Shown here piece after piece: positions 63,612 through 64,000 of a DNA stretch of 64,000 nucleotides (positions are counted from its first letter, which is position 1; every line of letters starts with the position of its first letter). The notes below the pieces were generated by a model, which was given only the letters and a program-made list of their open reading frames with translations, made no database searches and was not told the DNA's origin. Position numbers and translations under genes: made by a program. The stretch spans positions 1 through 64,000 of the forward strand of contig JADMXW010000023.1 in NCBI GenBank assembly GCA_015548865.1, read 5' to 3'. The DNA comes from Serratia marcescens. Its GTDB lineage: Bacteria; Pseudomonadota; Gammaproteobacteria; Enterobacterales; Enterobacteriaceae.

Positions 63612-64000
63612 TTACTGCGGCGCAGTGGTTTGCGCCAGCCATTCCGGCAGGTCATTTAATCCCATTGCTTGGCGCACGAGTACCGGTTTCACCCCTGGCA
63701 GGCGGTTCGCCAGCGTCAGACCGATATCACGCAGCAGCTTTTTCGCTGGGTTCTCTCCGTTAAACAGTTCTCTGAAACCTTGCATGCTGGCTAACATCAA
63801 CGCAGCACTGTGCTTGCGCTGGCGTTCATAGCGCCGCAGGTAGAGGTATTGCCCGATATCCTTGCCTTGCCCTTGTAAGCGTTTGATTTCTGCGATTAGC
63901 GTGGCGGCATCCATAAACCCGAGGTTGACACCCTGTCCGGCGAGCGGGTGGATGGTGTGCGCGGCATCACCCACCAGCGCCAGCCGGTGGGCGGCAAAGC
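63612..64000 (-). CDS. ubiI: UbiI (VisC), ubiquinone C5-hydroxylase, C-terminal part (5' end outside window)
   Basis: The minus-strand frame is open from the window end to its stop at 63612 and gives about 129 residues. LALVGDAAHTIHPLAGQGVN is the second FAD-binding motif of UbiH/UbiF/UbiI hydroxylases. The following KRLQGQGKDIGQYLYLRRYE and the tail RQAMGLNDLPEWL single out UbiI over UbiH and UbiF. The enzyme introduces the C5 hydroxyl of the ubiquinone ring aerobically. ubiH and pepP, its usual upstream partners, would lie beyond the window. Confidence 0.9.
   Translation of the reverse strand, partial: FAAHRLALVGDAAHTIHPLAGQGVNLGFMDAATLIAEIKRLQGQGKDIGQYLYLRRYERQRKHSAALMLASMQGFRELFNGENPAKKLLRDIGLTLANRLPGVKPVLVRQAMGLNDLPEWLAQTTAPQ

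Noticed and set aside
1-64000. CRISPR arrays, tRNA or rRNA genes, insertion sequences
   Set aside because: Reading by eye I saw no spaced direct-repeat array, no cloverleaf with a conserved GTTCGA arm and no transposase gene. A tRNA-finding program could still reveal something missed.

Overview
The window is enterobacterial chromosome, most likely a soft-rot or plant-associated member of the Pectobacteriaceae (Pectobacterium/Brenneria/Dickeya-like). This rests on gene content: complete rhaBADM/rhaSR/rhaT genes, ydhP, yjbB, yjiHG, yagU-like, yqhA and ubiI homologues, ERIC-type repeats, and a near-consensus KdgR box, which is typical of pectinolytic enterobacteria. The genus assignment is an inference.

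Region 1 (1-16 kb) is a defence island. After the end of a fimbrial subunit gene come small genes resembling those of P4-like satellite elements. Then hsdM-hsdS-hsdR (type I restriction-modification) is followed on the same strand by a helicase-phospholipase D fusion that looks like the single-gene (type II) form of Mokosh. Convergent mcrB-mcrC (type IV restriction) follows, and then a decayed hipB-like antitoxin.

Region 2 (16-32 kb) holds an MFS exporter and then a set of genes that together look like anaerobic organosulfonate use. On the minus strand are an SsuA-like binding protein, a CoA-acylating aldehyde dehydrogenase (SauS-like), an AMP-forming CoA ligase (SauT-like) and an iron alcohol dehydrogenase. 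Divergently on the plus strand are a second SsuA-like protein, SsuC, SsuB, a glycyl radical enzyme whose pocket residues fit isethionate sulfite-lyase, and its radical-SAM activase. My reading is sulfoacetate -> sulfoacetyl-CoA -> sulfoacetaldehyde -> isethionate -> acetaldehyde + sulfite, with sulfite feeding cysteine synthesis. A hipA kinase toxin, its antitoxin and a C-protein-like regulator follow, and they abut a truncated gene that may mark an island edge.

Region 3 (32-39 kb) is a 2-aminoethylphosphonate-type locus: a class-III PLP enzyme (PbfA or phospholyase-like), a divergent PhnS/T/U-type ABC importer and a DeoR regulator, with a conspicuous inverted repeat between the divergent units. 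A tandem molybdate-binding (Mop) protein gene follows.

Region 4 (39-46 kb) is a class II microcin cluster: CvaB-like exporter/peptidase, CvaA-like fusion protein, an McnI-like immunity gene and a precursor related to microcin N. The precursor carries an extra C-terminal two-cysteine tail. Two 127-bp ERIC repeats lie either side of the immunity, microcin and yjbB genes.

Region 5 (46-64 kb) is more ordinary metabolism: yjiH-yjiG with an M20 peptidase, an orphan pair of NikD/NikE-type ATPases, a YafY-type regulator with a glyoxalase-fold protein, the L-rhamnose regulon, an MDR oxidoreductase with a divergent MarR regulator, a yagU-like gene, rhaT, an enolase-superfamily sugar-acid dehydratase behind a KdgR box, yqhA, and the 3' part of ubiI running off the window end. 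I found no rRNA, tRNA, CRISPR array or intact insertion sequence.
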